Shown piece by piece: positions 63,795-64,000 of a DNA stretch of 64,000 bases. This stretch comes from Circinella umbellata. Its lineage: Eukaryota; Mucoromycota; Mucoromycetes; Mucorales; Lichtheimiaceae. Location: assembly GCA_025093555.1 (NCBI GenBank), contig JAIWNF010000004.1, forward strand, positions 248,001 to 312,000. Direction: 5' to 3'. A program made the position numbers and the translations under genes. Under the pieces are notes generated by a model. It worked only from the letters and a program-made list of their open reading frames with translations. It ran no database searches and was not told the origin of the DNA. How positions within the stretch are numbered: the first letter of the stretch is position 1; every line of letters begins with the position of its first letter.

Positions 63795-64000
63795 CAGTAG
63801 TGAGCTGAAGTATTCAGCCAGAGGCACTCCGTTGGCGCAATGAATCTCCAAATCGGTTCTCCAAATCTGGCAAATTTAAATTTTGGGGAGTTCGTTGGGC
63901 ATGCTCTTAGAACTCGTTCACTTCTACTGATTCAAGCTTTCCTTCTATTTGGCATGCTGCATATTAAAGATTTCTTTTCTGTTTAACCAAACAATTATTA
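63793..64000. mobile_element. Probable terminal inverted repeat of a Tc1/mariner element, cut by window end
   Basis: At 63793 a TA dinucleotide is followed by CAGTAGTGAGCTGAAGTATT and then CAGCCAGAGGCACTCCG. This layout (TA target, CAGT start, GTATT core about 20 nt in) matches Tc1-like ends such as the Tc1 pattern CAGTGCTGGCCAAAAGTAT. The following sequence to the window end is more GC-balanced and complex than the AT-rich DNA to its left. The other end and any transposase lie outside the window. No matching inverted copy was found inside it. Confidence 0.55.

Overview
The window looks like nuclear DNA of an early-diverging filamentous fungus, most likely Mucoromycota (Mucorales-like). It is AT-rich, and most genes are split by short GT..AG introns (about 30-390 nt). 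The recognisable proteins are eukaryotic and fungal: a spliceosomal DEAH helicase, a Gyp7-type RabGAP, a CTR copper transporter, a ferric reductase, a MATE exporter and an Aim41/YqeY protein. No bacterial operon, CRISPR array, rRNA or convincing tRNA was seen. Exon models were built by hand from splice signals, and every intact model keeps its reading frame across all junctions. Species is inference.

Layout. 1-3 kb: AT-rich DNA with a decayed membrane-protein-like coding tract. 3.4-7.4 kb: PRP22/DHX8 helicase (+). 7.6-8.5 kb: METTL13/CSKMT-like methyltransferase (-). 9.1-10.7 kb: acidic disordered protein with a PIP-box-like motif, a KEN box and a duplicated C-terminal module (+). 11.2-13.7 kb: type II membrane, glycosyltransferase-like protein (-). 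15.9-17.9 kb: MATE transporter (+). 19.1-20.6 kb: short-chain dehydrogenase (+). 22.1-25.5 kb: multi-exon gene of unknown function with a possible frameshift near its start (-). 26.0-27.2 kb: AT-hook protein (+). 27.2-32.1 kb: gene-poor. 32.1-34.3 kb: MFS drug:H+ antiporter (-). 35.0-35.7 kb: ALKBH8-like AlkB protein (-).

35.7-42.6 kb is a gene graveyard: a decayed kinesin-4 coiled-coil gene, three degenerate copies of one unrecognised two-exon gene family, a 112-bp higher-order satellite, and a further broken Cys-motif gene. 44.1-52.8 kb is dense and all on the minus strand: PAP2 lipid phosphatase, a J-domain/Tmemb_185A fusion, a Gyp7-like RabGAP and an Aim41-like protein. After a 3-kb desert come the CTR copper transporter (+), an AADAT/Aro8-type aminotransferase (+) and a ferric/cupric reductase (-). 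The reductase could supply Cu(I) to the CTR transporter. The right edge carries what looks like the terminal repeat of a Tc1/mariner transposon.

The genes do not form one pathway. The only functional neighbourhood is the metal-uptake pair at 56-61 kb. The most unusual observations are the PIP/KEN/duplicated-module protein, the decayed multicopy family with its satellite, and the unrecognised gene at 22-25.5 kb.
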